Assembly (NCBI RefSeq): GCF_030247185.1 | Contig: NC_080571.1 | Span: 8,491,001 to 8,555,000 of the forward strand | Length of the DNA stretch: 64,000 nt | Direction of reading: 5' to 3' | Source: Malaya genurostris | Lineage: Eukaryota; Arthropoda; Insecta; Diptera; Culicidae | Shown: in pieces, positions 21,736 through 31,592 of the stretch | Numbering within the stretch: position 1 is the stretch's first letter | How the letters are laid out: the number at the start of each line of letters is the position of its first letter | The notes under the pieces: model-generated | Database searches by the model: none | What the model was told of the DNA's origin: nothing | The model's input: the letters and a program-made list of their open reading frames with translations, nothing else | Program-made: the position numbers and the translations under genes

Positions 21736-23940
21736 ACCGGAAGTTGCCATCTTGGAACTAAGAACCACCTCAAACATTGTTTTCTGACATCTACTCATCG
21801 TTCCGAAAATATCCATATTGTAAGGGTTTTCAAGGAATATCAACAAACCGGAAGTAGCCATCTTGGATTTCAGAACCACTTCAAACATCATTTTCCGACA
21901 TCTACTCATTAACTCCGTTTCAAAAATACCCATATTGTAAGGGTTTTCAAGGAATATCAACAAACCGGAAGTAGCCATCTTGAATTTCAAAACTACTTCA
22001 AACATCGTTTTCTGACATCTACTCATCAATTCCGTTCCGAAAATACCCATAATGCAAGGGTTTTCAAGGAATATGAACAAACCTTCGCCATCTTGAATTT
22101 CAACACTACCTCAAAAATCGTTTTCTGATATCTACTCATTAACCCCGTTCCGAAAATACCCATATTGCAAGGGTTTTCAAGGAATATCAATAAACCGGAA
22201 GTCGCCATCTTGAATTTCAAAACCACCTCAAACAACGTTTTCTGACATCTACTCATCAATTCCATTCCGAAAATACCCATATTGCAAGGGTTTTCAAGAA
22301 ATATCAACAAACCGGAAGTCGCTATCTTGAATTTCAAAACTACATCAAACATCGTTTTCTGACATCTACTCATCAATTCCGTTCCGAAAATACCCATAAT
22401 GCAAGGGTTTTCATAGAATATCAACAAACCGGAAGTCGCCATTTTGAATTTCAAAACTACCTCAAAAATCGTTTTCTGATATCTGCTCATTAACCCCGTT
22501 CCGAAAATACCCATATTGCAAGTGTTTTCAAGGAATATCAACAAACCGGAAGTCGCCATTTTGAATTTCAAAACTACCTCAAAAATCGTTTTCTGACATC
22601 TACTCATCAATTCCGTTCCGAAAATACCCATAATGCAAGGGTTTTCATAGAATATCAACAAACCGGAAGTCGCCATTTTGAATTTCAAAACTACCTCAAA
22701 AATCGTTTTCTGATATCTACTCATTAACCCCGTTCCGAAAATACCCATATTGCAAGGGTTTTCAAGGAATATCAATAAACCGGAAGTCGCCATCTTGAAT
22801 TTCAAAACCACCTCAAACAACGTTTTCTGACATCTACTCATCAATTCCATTCCGAAAATACCCATATTGCAAGGGTTTTCAAGAAATATCAACAAACCGG
22901 AAGTCGCTATCTTGAATTTCAAAACTACATCAAACATCGTTTTCTGACATCTACTCATCTATTCCGTTCCGAAAATACCCATAATGCAAGGGTTTTCATA
23001 GAATATCAACAAACCGGAAGTCGCCATTTTGAATTTCAAAACTACCTCAAAAATCGTTTTCTGATATCTGCTCATTAACCCCGTTCCGAAAATACCCATA
23101 TTGCAAGTGTTTTCAAGGAATATCAATAAACCGGAAGTCGCCATCTTGAATTTCAAAACCACCTCAAACAACGTTTTCTGACATCTACTCATCAATTCCG
23201 TTCCGAAAATACCCATAATGCAAGGGTTTTCATAGAATATCAACAAACCGGAAGTCGCCATTTTGAATTTCAAAACTACCTCAAAAATCGTTTTCTGATA
23301 TCTGCTCATTAACCCCGTTCCGAAAATACCCATATTGCAAGTGTTTTCAAAGAATATCAACAAACCGGAAGTCGCCATTTTGAATTTCAAAACTATCTCA
23401 AAAATCGTTTTCTGATATCTACTCACTAACCCCGTTCCGAAAATACCCATACTGCAAGGGTTTTCAAGGAATATCAATAAACCGGAAGTCGCCATCTTGA
23501 ATTTCAAAACCACCTCAAACAACGTTTTCTGACATCTACTCATCAATTCCGTTCCGAAAATACCCATATTGCAAGGGTTTTCAAGGAATATCAACAAACC
23601 GGAAGTCGCCATCTTGAATTTCAAAACTACCTCAAACATCGTTTTCTGACATCTACTCATCAATTCCGTTCCGAAAATATCCATATTGTAAGGGTTTTCA
23701 AGGAATGTCAAGAAACCGGAAGTCGCCATCTTGGATTTCAGAACCACTTCAAACATCATTTCCGACATCTACTCATCAATTCCGTTCCGAAGATACCCAT
23801 ATTGTTAGGGGTTTTAGGCAATCTCAATAAACCGGAAGTCGTCATCTTGGATTTTGAAACGAACCCAAACATCATTTTCTTGCACTTACTCTTCACATCC
23901 GTTCCGAAAATAAACATATGATGCGCGGTTTCCACAATAA
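21736..23940 (-). repeat. Right array: about 19 units of 117 bp, opposite orientation
   Basis: The same 117-bp unit as in the left array, read on the minus strand. Variant blocks repeat in a higher-order order, for example cataatgcaagggttttcat at about 22392, 22630, 22980 and 23214. It is open on the minus strand at 22026-22958 and 22959-23768 with the same 39-residue translation. The last units (23800-23940) are more diverged, as expected at the edge of an array. The arm is longer than the left one. Confidence 0.93.
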
Positions 23941-24083
23941 TCACACAAAACTTTTTTTACGAACCAACTCCCAAATAACGTAAACTTTTTTTACGAACCA
24001 AATCCCAAATAACGTAAACTTTTTTTACGAACTACCTCTTTTTACGAACCCCCGTTTAGTTCGTAAATGGAGGTTTCGGTGTA

Positions 24084-24150
24084 TTATTGGGATATATGAT
24101 AGTATGATTGATATGAGGAAGGCATCATTACACCACTAGGTGGATTTAAA
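24084..24150 (-). repeat. Family H copy 4, upstream part
   Basis: On the minus strand it starts aaatccacctagtggtgtaa and continues with tgatgccttcctcatatcaa, the usual start of the family. It joins 19975-20079 across the fold-back insertion. Confidence 0.8.
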
Positions 24151-24282
24151 CAGGTTTGTTTTTCTTATTTGTACTCAAATCGAATGGAATTGATAAAACA
24201 TTTTTTCACTTGGAAAATTTGAAATAACGTGATGTTTTAATTTTTTCACCCCCGACTTTGCGCCTAAATTGAGGGTCCAATG

Positions 24283-24470
24283 TACTACTTTTAAATACAT
24301 ATGCGAATCACAAAATATCATTCCTGAAGTAAAATCAGCGAAAAAGTTACAATCAAATGTGAAGATATAATGATAAAATTTGTAAAACGCAATCAAATGC
24401 ATGCATGGAAAACATTGATTAGTGAAAAGGTAAGTGGATATTGCCATAGACATAACCAGATTGACGCAAG
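24283..24470 (+). repeat. Paralogous segment that serves as an empty site
   Basis: It matches the left flank of family H copy 3 (about 16300-16340), then 18228-18306 and then 19484-19540, without the family H and ORF1-element insertions. It therefore shows the pre-insertion arrangement for both. No gene. Confidence 0.8.
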
Positions 24471-24754
24471 AAATTCACTCTAATTTAATGCAGATGTAAT
24501 AAACAATACAATATCTGACACCACTTTCATATCCTGAAGGTACCAAAGCGCATTCCAACAAATACACACAAGGCCTTTTTCTTGAACGTACAGCAGCTAA
24601 ATGTTGGTTTAATTTGCACTCGTTTGGTGTAAAGTTCGCACTGCAATCTATTCACGAAATTAATTATAGCTCTTTTGTAAACATTCAACAGCCCTTAGAA
24701 GGACTGATCTGTAGAATTTTCTTCGTCGTTGTTCGCTTTTCGGTCTATTTTACT

Positions 24755-25253
24755 CCCATGCATTTTGGATTTTGGAACGATCCTAAACATTGTTTTCCAT
24801 TGAGGTATTTTGGAAATCCAAGATGTTATTCCTCGAAAACCCTTACCATATGGGTATCTTCGGAACGGAATTGATGAGTAGATGTCGGAAAACGATGTTT
24901 GAGTTGGTTCTAAAATTCACGATGGCGACTTCCGGTTTATCAATATGCCTTAAAAACCCTTAAAACGAAGAAATTTCTGAAACATATCGGATACCAAATA
25001 TGATGTTTGTGCTCATTTCAAAATTCAATAAGATGACTTCCGGTATAGTGTTTTCAACGAATAGTCACTGTTTTGCATTTCAAAACCACACCGTTTTCCG
25101 GCATCTACTCATCAATCCCGTTCCGAAAATATCCATATTGTAAGGGTTTTCAAGGAATATCAACAAACCGAAAGCCGACATCTTGGATTTTGAAACTAGC
25201 CCAAACATCATTTTTTTGCACTTACTCTTCACATCCGTTCCGAAAATGCCAAA
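24755..25253. mobile_element. Small relative of the fold-back element
   Basis: It contains plus-strand units (about 24800-25040) with gaattgatgagtagatgtcg and cgatggcgacttccggt, the ggtatagtgttttcaacgaa core, then minus-strand units (about 25070-25250) with 'ggcatctactcatcaatcccgttcc'. It has only two or three diverged units per arm. The external TIRs of the large element were not seen here. Confidence 0.75.
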
Positions 25254-25366
25254 AGTCTTAGAATTGCATGAAACGTCGACATCTAATGTCATGTTGTTTT
25301 TAAGAAAATCGTCCCAGAAAGTCGATTTTTTTCTAAATCTCGACTTTCCATGTAATTCTAAGACAT
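25254..25366. repeat. 113-bp inverted repeat
   Basis: gtcttagaattgcatg and, reversed, gtcttagaattacatg lie at the two ends and continue imperfectly through 'aaagtcga'. It is small, non-coding and directly next to the small fold-back copy. It could be a mini-MITE or part of that element. Confidence 0.6.
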
Positions 25367-25508
25367 TCGGCATCAAAAAATATTTTCGAATTCGGAAATT
25401 TCATGTACTCCCTATGGTGATATTTCAAGATCGAAAATTTTTAAACATTACCCGCCGGTACCCTTACCCCTTACCGATATACGAAATTAGACTTACCTTA
25501 CCTAACAG

Positions 25509-26776
25509 CTATAGGCCTGGGATGTCCTTTGCTGTATCAAGCATACGTCTCCACATAACTCGGTCCATGGCTGCTCGTCGCCAGCCACTCAAGGCACGGA
25601 TGCTTCTGAGATCACTCTCCCTTTGATCGATCCATCTTGCTCGCTGCGCTCCTCTTCTTCGTGTACCAGTCGGATTAGATTCAAGAACCATTTTCACTGG
25701 GCTGTCGTCCGACATCCTTAAGACATGCCCAGCCCATCGTAGACGTCCGATTTTAGCTGTCCGTACGATAGGAGGTTCTCCTAGCAGCTGTTGCAATTCG
25801 TGATTCATACGCCGTCTCCACGTTTCGTCTTCCATCAGCACTCCACCATAAATGGTCCTCAGTACCTTTCTCTTGAAAACACTGAGGGCGCGTTGGTCCT
25901 CTGCCAACATAGTCCAGGTCTCGTGGCCATAATACGTCTCTGAATTTCTCTGCTGATGTCAATATCGGCGGTCACCAGTGAGCCCAAATACACGAACTCG
26001 TCAACCACCTCGATATCGTCACCGTCTAGCAATATTCGTGGTGGGAGGCGTAGTGTTTTTTCTCTGGAGCCTCTTCCTCTCATGTATTTTGTTTTCGACG
26101 CATTTATGGCCAGTCCGATACGCATAGCTTCAGCTTTCAGTCCGATGTAGGTTTCCGTCATCTTCTCAAGGTTACGTGTCATAATATCAATATCGTCAGC
26201 GAAGCCAAAAAGTTGTACGGACTTTCGGAAGATCGTGCCACTCGAGTCGATCCTCGCTCTTCGAATCACACCATCCAGGGCAATATTGAACAAGATACAA
26301 GAAAGTCCATCACCTTGACGTAGCCCTCTCCGAGATTCGAAGGGACTCGAGAGCGTCCCAGATACTCGGACGTAGCACATCACTCTATCCATCGTTGCTT
26401 TGACCAATCGCGTCAGTTTATCCGGGAAACCGTATTCGTGCATGATCTGCCATAGCTGTTCTCGATCGATTGTGTCGTGATGCGTGGGTACGTTGTATTC
26501 ACGACACTTCCGGAGTACTTGTCTTATCGCGAATATGTGATCCGTAGTGGCGCGAGCTCCAGTAGATCCCGCTTGGTACGGTCCTACGAATTCCTTTGCT
26601 ATTGGTGATAGACGACGGCAAAGGATTTGGGAGAGTACCTTGTAGGCGGCGTTCAGCAATGTGATTGCGCGGTAATTGCAACAGTCTAGCTTATCGCCCT
26701 TTTTGTACACGAGACATACCACTCCATCCATCCATTCCTGCGGTAGAATCTCCTCCTCCCAAATCCTAGAAATCAT
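25509..26776 (-). pseudogene. RTE reverse transcriptase and C-terminal region
   Basis: The minus-strand frame 26776-25859 carries RT blocks in order: DGVVCLVYKKGDK, NYRAITLLNAAYKVLSQILC, GPYQAG.TGARATTDHIFAIR, 'SRRGLRQGDGLSC.LFNIAL', the catalytic FADDID (about 26190-26205) and LINASKTKYM-like sequence. A second frame, 25910-25509, continues with RLRWAGHVLRM and the WRRAAMDRVMWRR-type ending. Reverse transcriptases of this clade copy element RNA at a nicked chromosomal target. The stretch between THH and DTIDREQLW (about 26465-26490) lacks roughly nine residues where motif A, with the first catalytic Asp, is expected. The enzyme would be dead even without the frameshift near 25880. Confidence 0.82.
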
Positions 26777-27005
26777 CCAGTGTAGCGCTCTAGCCAGTGC
26801 CTCTCCTCCATGTTTGAGCAGCTCATCTGGTAACTGGTCATTGCTCCTCAGCTTTGTTGTTCCTCAGCTTGCCGATCTCCTCACTTATCTCCGACAGATC
26901 AGGGGCTGGGAATCTGTCGTCGGCTGAGCGTGCACCCAGATTGATTCCTGTACCGTTCTCTGTTTCTTGTGCTTCGCCATTCAGATGCTCGTCATAGTAC
27001 TGCTT

Positions 27006-28037
27006 CTACCTGTCGATCACCTCACGTTCGTTCGTGAGAAGGTTACCACTGGTATCTCTGCACATTTCGGCCTGTGGCGTGTAGCCTCTACGTGAGCGGT
27101 TCACCTTCTCATAGAACTTCCGTGTGTCATTTGCGCGGTACAGCTGTTCCATCGTTTCGCGATCTTGGTCTTCCTGGTGGCGTTTTTTCTTCCGGAAAAC
27201 CGTATTCTGTCTGTTCCGCGCCTGTCTGTATCGTTCCTCGTTCGCTCTAGTGCGGTGTTGCAGCATCCTCGCCCTTGCTGCATTCTTTTCTTCGACCAAC
27301 TGCTGACATTCACCGTCAAACCAGTCATTTCCTCGATTCGATAACCTCGTACCTAGAACGGTTGCAGCTGTGCTACTCACGGCGGACCTTATGTTCCTCC
27401 AGCCGTCTTCAAGAGTCGTCGCACCAAGCTGCTCTTCCGTTGGTAGCACTAGCTCCAGTTGTTGCGCGTATTCCTCTGCAGTACGAATGCTACGTAGCTG
27501 CTCGAGATTGAGTCCCGGCGTTCCTGTGCGACGAGTATTGTGCACCGTCGATAGTTTTGAGCACATACAAACCGTGATCTCCAGGGGGAAGAAAGTGCTT
27601 CGAACTACCATTCCTCGGGAGGCTGCAAAGTTTACGCATCGTTGACCGTTGTCGTTTGTTACCGCGTGCAGGCTCTCCAGCCCGATCACGGGCCTGTCCA
27701 TTGCCTCCCGGCCTACCTGAGTATTCATGTCGCCGATGACAAGTTTTACATCCCGCCGTGGACAGCTGTCGTAGGATTGTTCCAGCTGCGCGTAGAATGC
27801 TTCCTTCTTGTCATCGGGTCTCGTCTCATGTGGGCAGTGCACGTTGATGATGCTGTAATTGAAGAAACGGCCCTTCATCTTCAATACGCACATTCTATCA
27901 CTGATTGGCTGCCACCGCACTGGCGCATATTGCCCAACACTACAAATCCAGTTCCTAGAACGTTGGTTGTGCCGCAGCTCTGGTAGAAGGTAGCCGCTCG
28001 ATAACCACTTTTCCACACCTTCTGTCCCATCTAACAA
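27006..28037 (-). pseudogene. RTE endonuclease (EEP-like) and linker region
   Basis: The frame of 343 residues contains FNYSIINVHCPHE, the LVIGDMNTQVGREA block typical of exonuclease-endonuclease-phosphatase endonucleases of RTE elements, then NDNGQRCVNFAASRGMVV. A Gln/Arg-rich linker follows (NRQNTVFRKKKRHQ) and leads toward the RT. Such endonucleases nick the chromosomal target to prime reverse transcription. The normal N-terminus, with the first catalytic Asn/Glu blocks, is out of frame upstream (28040-28290). Part of the His-containing C-terminal block appears damaged between VVRSTFFP and MCSKLSTV. The frame stops before the RT. Confidence 0.78.
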
Positions 28038-28544
28038 AGTTCCTGCAGTGCTACGACATCGAAGCCGCGGATTTGAAGCTAATCATGCAGCATTCGGTCG
28101 TATCCAGCCAAAGCGTTTTGCAGTTGCATGTGCCAAGTTTCCAATCGTAGTCCTTAGTTCGTCACGTAGGTCTTTGCCGATTATTCCGAGTCGTATTTCT
28201 TACTTGATTGTTCGTAACTTCCTTTTTCCGGGCGGCTTGTTAGGCCTGCACCAACCTCCTGTCTCGCCGGAGGGCCATCGTGTCAGCACTGTTTAGAGTC
28301 CCACACTGACACAAGGACGGTAATCAGCCGCTCCTAACATGGAGAACAGACGCTGTTTCGAGCCGCCCCAACATGGGGAACGGACGCTCGGGTAGGCTCG
28401 CTCTCTGTAAAGAGAAGACAAGCCCACCCCCCTTCCCTGTCAGCATACGACCAAGGTCCCACCGGGGTTGGTTACCCGATCTTCCAGTCGTTTACCAACC
28501 AAATTAGAGGTGATCCAAAAATAATGGCAGCCTTGTATATATTA

Positions 28545-29087
28545 GAGCAATAAAAATGACGTGTTTTGTCGGTTACGTCACTTATACCATCATATCTCCA
28601 AAACCAAAAGTCACAGCCTTTTGATTTCTAAATTTGATCAATGGCCCGGCTGTAGTTTTCAAACAAGTCTAACCTAATTAAAATCGGTTCAACCATCTCC
28701 GTAAAAACTGCGCGACTCGTTTTATCTGTTTCATCACTTATACCATCATATCTCCGGAACCAGAAGTCACAGCCATTTGATCTTCAGACTTGATCAATGG
28801 CTCAATAGTAGCTTTCAAACAACGCATTTTGTCGGTTACGTCACTTATACCATCATATTTTTTGGGAACCAGAAGTCACAGCCAACTCATTTTTGAACTT
28901 GATTATTGGCCTGATTAAAAATCAGTTTGGCTATCTCTGAAAAAATGCACGTTAAAATAGGCACACACACATTTTCCGAGTTAGTCAAGCTGAGTCGATT
29001 GCTATATAACACTATGGGTCTCCGAGGCTCTGTTCGAAAGTCTGTTTCGCCAACAATTCTAATCTCTTATATAGAAAAAGGCAAAAC
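28545..29087 (+). repeat. Family H-like copy 5, short and diverged
   Basis: It contains three tandem-like modules with tcacttataccatcatatct and cagaagtcacagcc, then a short ca-rich stretch, gtcaagctgagtcgattgct, and the tcttatatagaaaaaggc end. The layout matches family H, but sequence divergence suggests a different subfamily. The frame 28927-29232 across its end is not credible as a gene. Confidence 0.65.
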
Positions 29088-31544
29088 GAATAAATTGGCC
29101 AAATGTGATTCACTTCAGGGGAAAATCATGAAATGCCGATTGCATCTAGCCAAAGGATTGATGAACAATCCACATTGGATACATTATTTTCTAGAATTTG
29201 ATAAAGACATGGCTGACGGAGTTCGCGTGTAGAGAGGGCTTCTAGAAATAAGATAGTGATCATGTGGTTTGGAAATGCACCGAATATCGTGATTCGGGAA
29301 AAAAATCAAGTTCCTTAAACATCACTTCGATTTCACACAACAATCCCGGCAAGTTGTCTAGCAAGTTCAAAGCTACCGAATTGTTATGTCACGCTTCCGG
29401 ATACCACCCAACAGCACTCATAACCGATTCCAGTTTTTTTTAGAGTTTGTTGAAACTATTAAATTGACTTGCTAAACAAACGTTATCTGGAGTCAAAGTA
29501 AACGTTGCCATAATTTTGTTTTTGACTAAACAAAACTTGATTGTGCAGAAAATTTGCAGAATCCTTTCGGAACTTTACTACCAAGCAGACATTAAATTTC
29601 ATTACCCTGTAAATACTAGAGATACTGTGTATTTGGCATAGACCGCATATATATATTCAAAGAACTTATTAATTTAACGGTGGGGCATTCATCACCACGC
29701 GGACGAATGCGGCTAACGACTTTATGACTCCTTAGCCTTCTACTCCTCGTGGCAGTGTTTTACGGTTGGTGATAATAAAAATTTGTAATTTCAAGTGTTC
29801 GGCAGATTAAACGGCAGTGATCCCATTTGATTGAGGCGTTGCTGATTTGGGTTGGTTGGATTTACAGCGCATTGGCGGAATCACGGTTACAGTCGGTAGC
29901 TCGGTGCTAGTCCAAACAAACCGTTTTGCACGGGGCAAGCGCAGGGCACTGAATGCGTTATGCAATCACGTTTACGACTCGCGCATTTTAGGGTCCAGAA
30001 AATTAGCCATTCCTAAGCCCCCGGTGTCCATAATTAAATTTTTCTTTCGGCAAACCTCATTACTCATTTCACCACTGACTGCCATTTTCGGCCATTAATC
30101 CGGAGAAGCCGCTGTACGAGCTTGGAAAATGTGCGAAACACGATTAAAATGATTAGTATCAAACAAACACACGGACGCATGTTGACTGGACTTATCGAAA
30201 CAAAGAACTGCGAGTCTTCAGGGGCCATCCACCAATTGTGCGGTTCCCAGCGGATCAAGGCGTTCCATATGGGCTTTGCGATGTGGCTTTCAGCTGGGTA
30301 AACAAGGCATTAAATCAGGTTTCGACTGGGTTTTCGTTCCTTTTTTTTGGTTGATCCGTCACCCAACGAAGCATTTCACGAGAACTCAGAACCGCTCCCG
30401 GTCGAAATTGGTAATCAAGTTAGACCTATTTGTAGAGTTAGTTAGCAATATTGTGTTTGCCAAGTGAAAGACCTACCCCTCGACCTACGGTGATCACGGC
30501 GGGGAGTGATGGCGGGGGATCACTAGTTTGATTTTTAGCTGGTACATTACTTTCGATGATTGCCTCCCAAAGCGAACGTCGAAAAAAATCACGGTTAATT
30601 GCTCCCACCGACTTTTGTTAGATTGGTCAGTGGGCAGTTGGAGCAACACCTTTGCCCCCCGCCCCCTCCATTTCCTGTTTACTATTCGTACAGTCCGCGC
30701 AATGCCTCCCGTTTGCGGCAACCACTTCGAAAGTGATTGATGTGTGTTAATTTTTCAAACGATTTGCGGTACCCCGCTGATGTACAATTTATTCCTTTAA
30801 TTTTCTCAATTTTGCTGCCTATCGCGATGGCATAATGGCATTGGCGAGCTTCTTTTCGATCTTTGCTACCCAGGAGTGAATGATCGAATTAATTTCGGTT
30901 TTTATTCGGCTTGCCAAATCGGTTGACTGCTACTGCCACGAATAGGCGCTAAAAATAGTGAACGAGCTTCTGGAACTTGCTAACGCGACAGGCTGAGTAA
31001 TTGATTTTGGTTTTTAGAGCTCTTCACTCGGGAACGGGTTTCCGACGGTCTGATCTAGTGATGAAATTGGTGAGATGTATTAATTCAACGTTGTGCTAAT
31101 TGCGTTATCTTCCACAACCGGTCCGTTGGAATTAGTCTCTAGCCTTTCACTCGGTAATAAAGTGTCTTATTACTATCGACGGAACTGATTTGTAACAACA
31201 AAAGCATTGTAGCTGCGAAATTCTGAAACTATGAGCATTCATCTCACTTGAAATTCACCGCCTATATATTAAAAATAAATGAGTTAGAAAAAAGTACGGA
31301 GCTTGAAACAGCTTAGGAGGTCTAAAACATAAAACCTAAGCTCGGTTTTTGAACGGCATGCTTATAAAAGCTCGTGATCGCAAAACAACTAGAATATTAA
31401 TTTGATTGTTTTTTTTTCGGAATTTGATTGGTTAAAATTTGGTAAAACTGTTCGATTGTTGTATTTTTTAAGCTCTCATGAACTTCTTTCACAATTAATT
31501 CTTATATTATTTCGTTGTTTCGAGTCCAGATGAAATATTATTGG
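29088..31544. other. Stretch without recognisable genes
   Basis: About 2.4 kb, less AT-rich between 29.7 and 31.1 kb, with no repeat copies elsewhere in the window. No domain was recognised in the short frames (for example 29847-30098 and 30276-30467). This may be older single-copy intronic or intergenic sequence. Confidence 0.5.
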
Positions 31545-31592
31545 TACCTGTGAGACTGCGAAGCCTTATCTTCTACGACATAGAGATCCCGT

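Larger units (their letters stand above)
20080..24083. mobile_element. 4.0-kb fold-back element with inverted tandem arrays
   Basis: The terminal repeats are tacacccaaacctccgttta at 20080 and the reverse complement tacaccgaaacctccattta ending at 24083, each continuing cgaac (about 25 bp). TA occurs at both borders, so the target is probably TA. Inside each terminus lie copies of a roughly 33-bp block (acgaaccaaatcccaaataa + cgtaaactttttt) that point in the same direction at both ends, unlike the termini. The interior is two opposed arrays of a 117-bp unit meeting at about 21695-21735. It is inserted in family H copy 4. No transposase was found. The fold-back layout is seen directly; the superfamily is not known. 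Confidence 0.85.
25440..28490 (-). mobile_element. RTE-type non-LTR retrotransposon, degenerate
   Basis: On the minus strand the order is: a GC-rich 5' leader (about 28490-28100), an endonuclease-like region, a long spacer domain, a reverse transcriptase and a C-terminal region, ending at a short (taagg)n-like tail near 25500-25440. The order, the sequence style of the endonuclease and the C-terminal WRR block fit the RTE clade, which encodes one EEP-RT polyprotein and ends in short repeats. The frame is broken in several places. Exact ends and target duplication were not resolved. Confidence 0.8.

Noticed and set aside
20282..23940. CRISPR-like array
   Set aside because: Units are contiguous and similar along their whole 117 bp, with no unique spacers; this is a eukaryotic tandem repeat.
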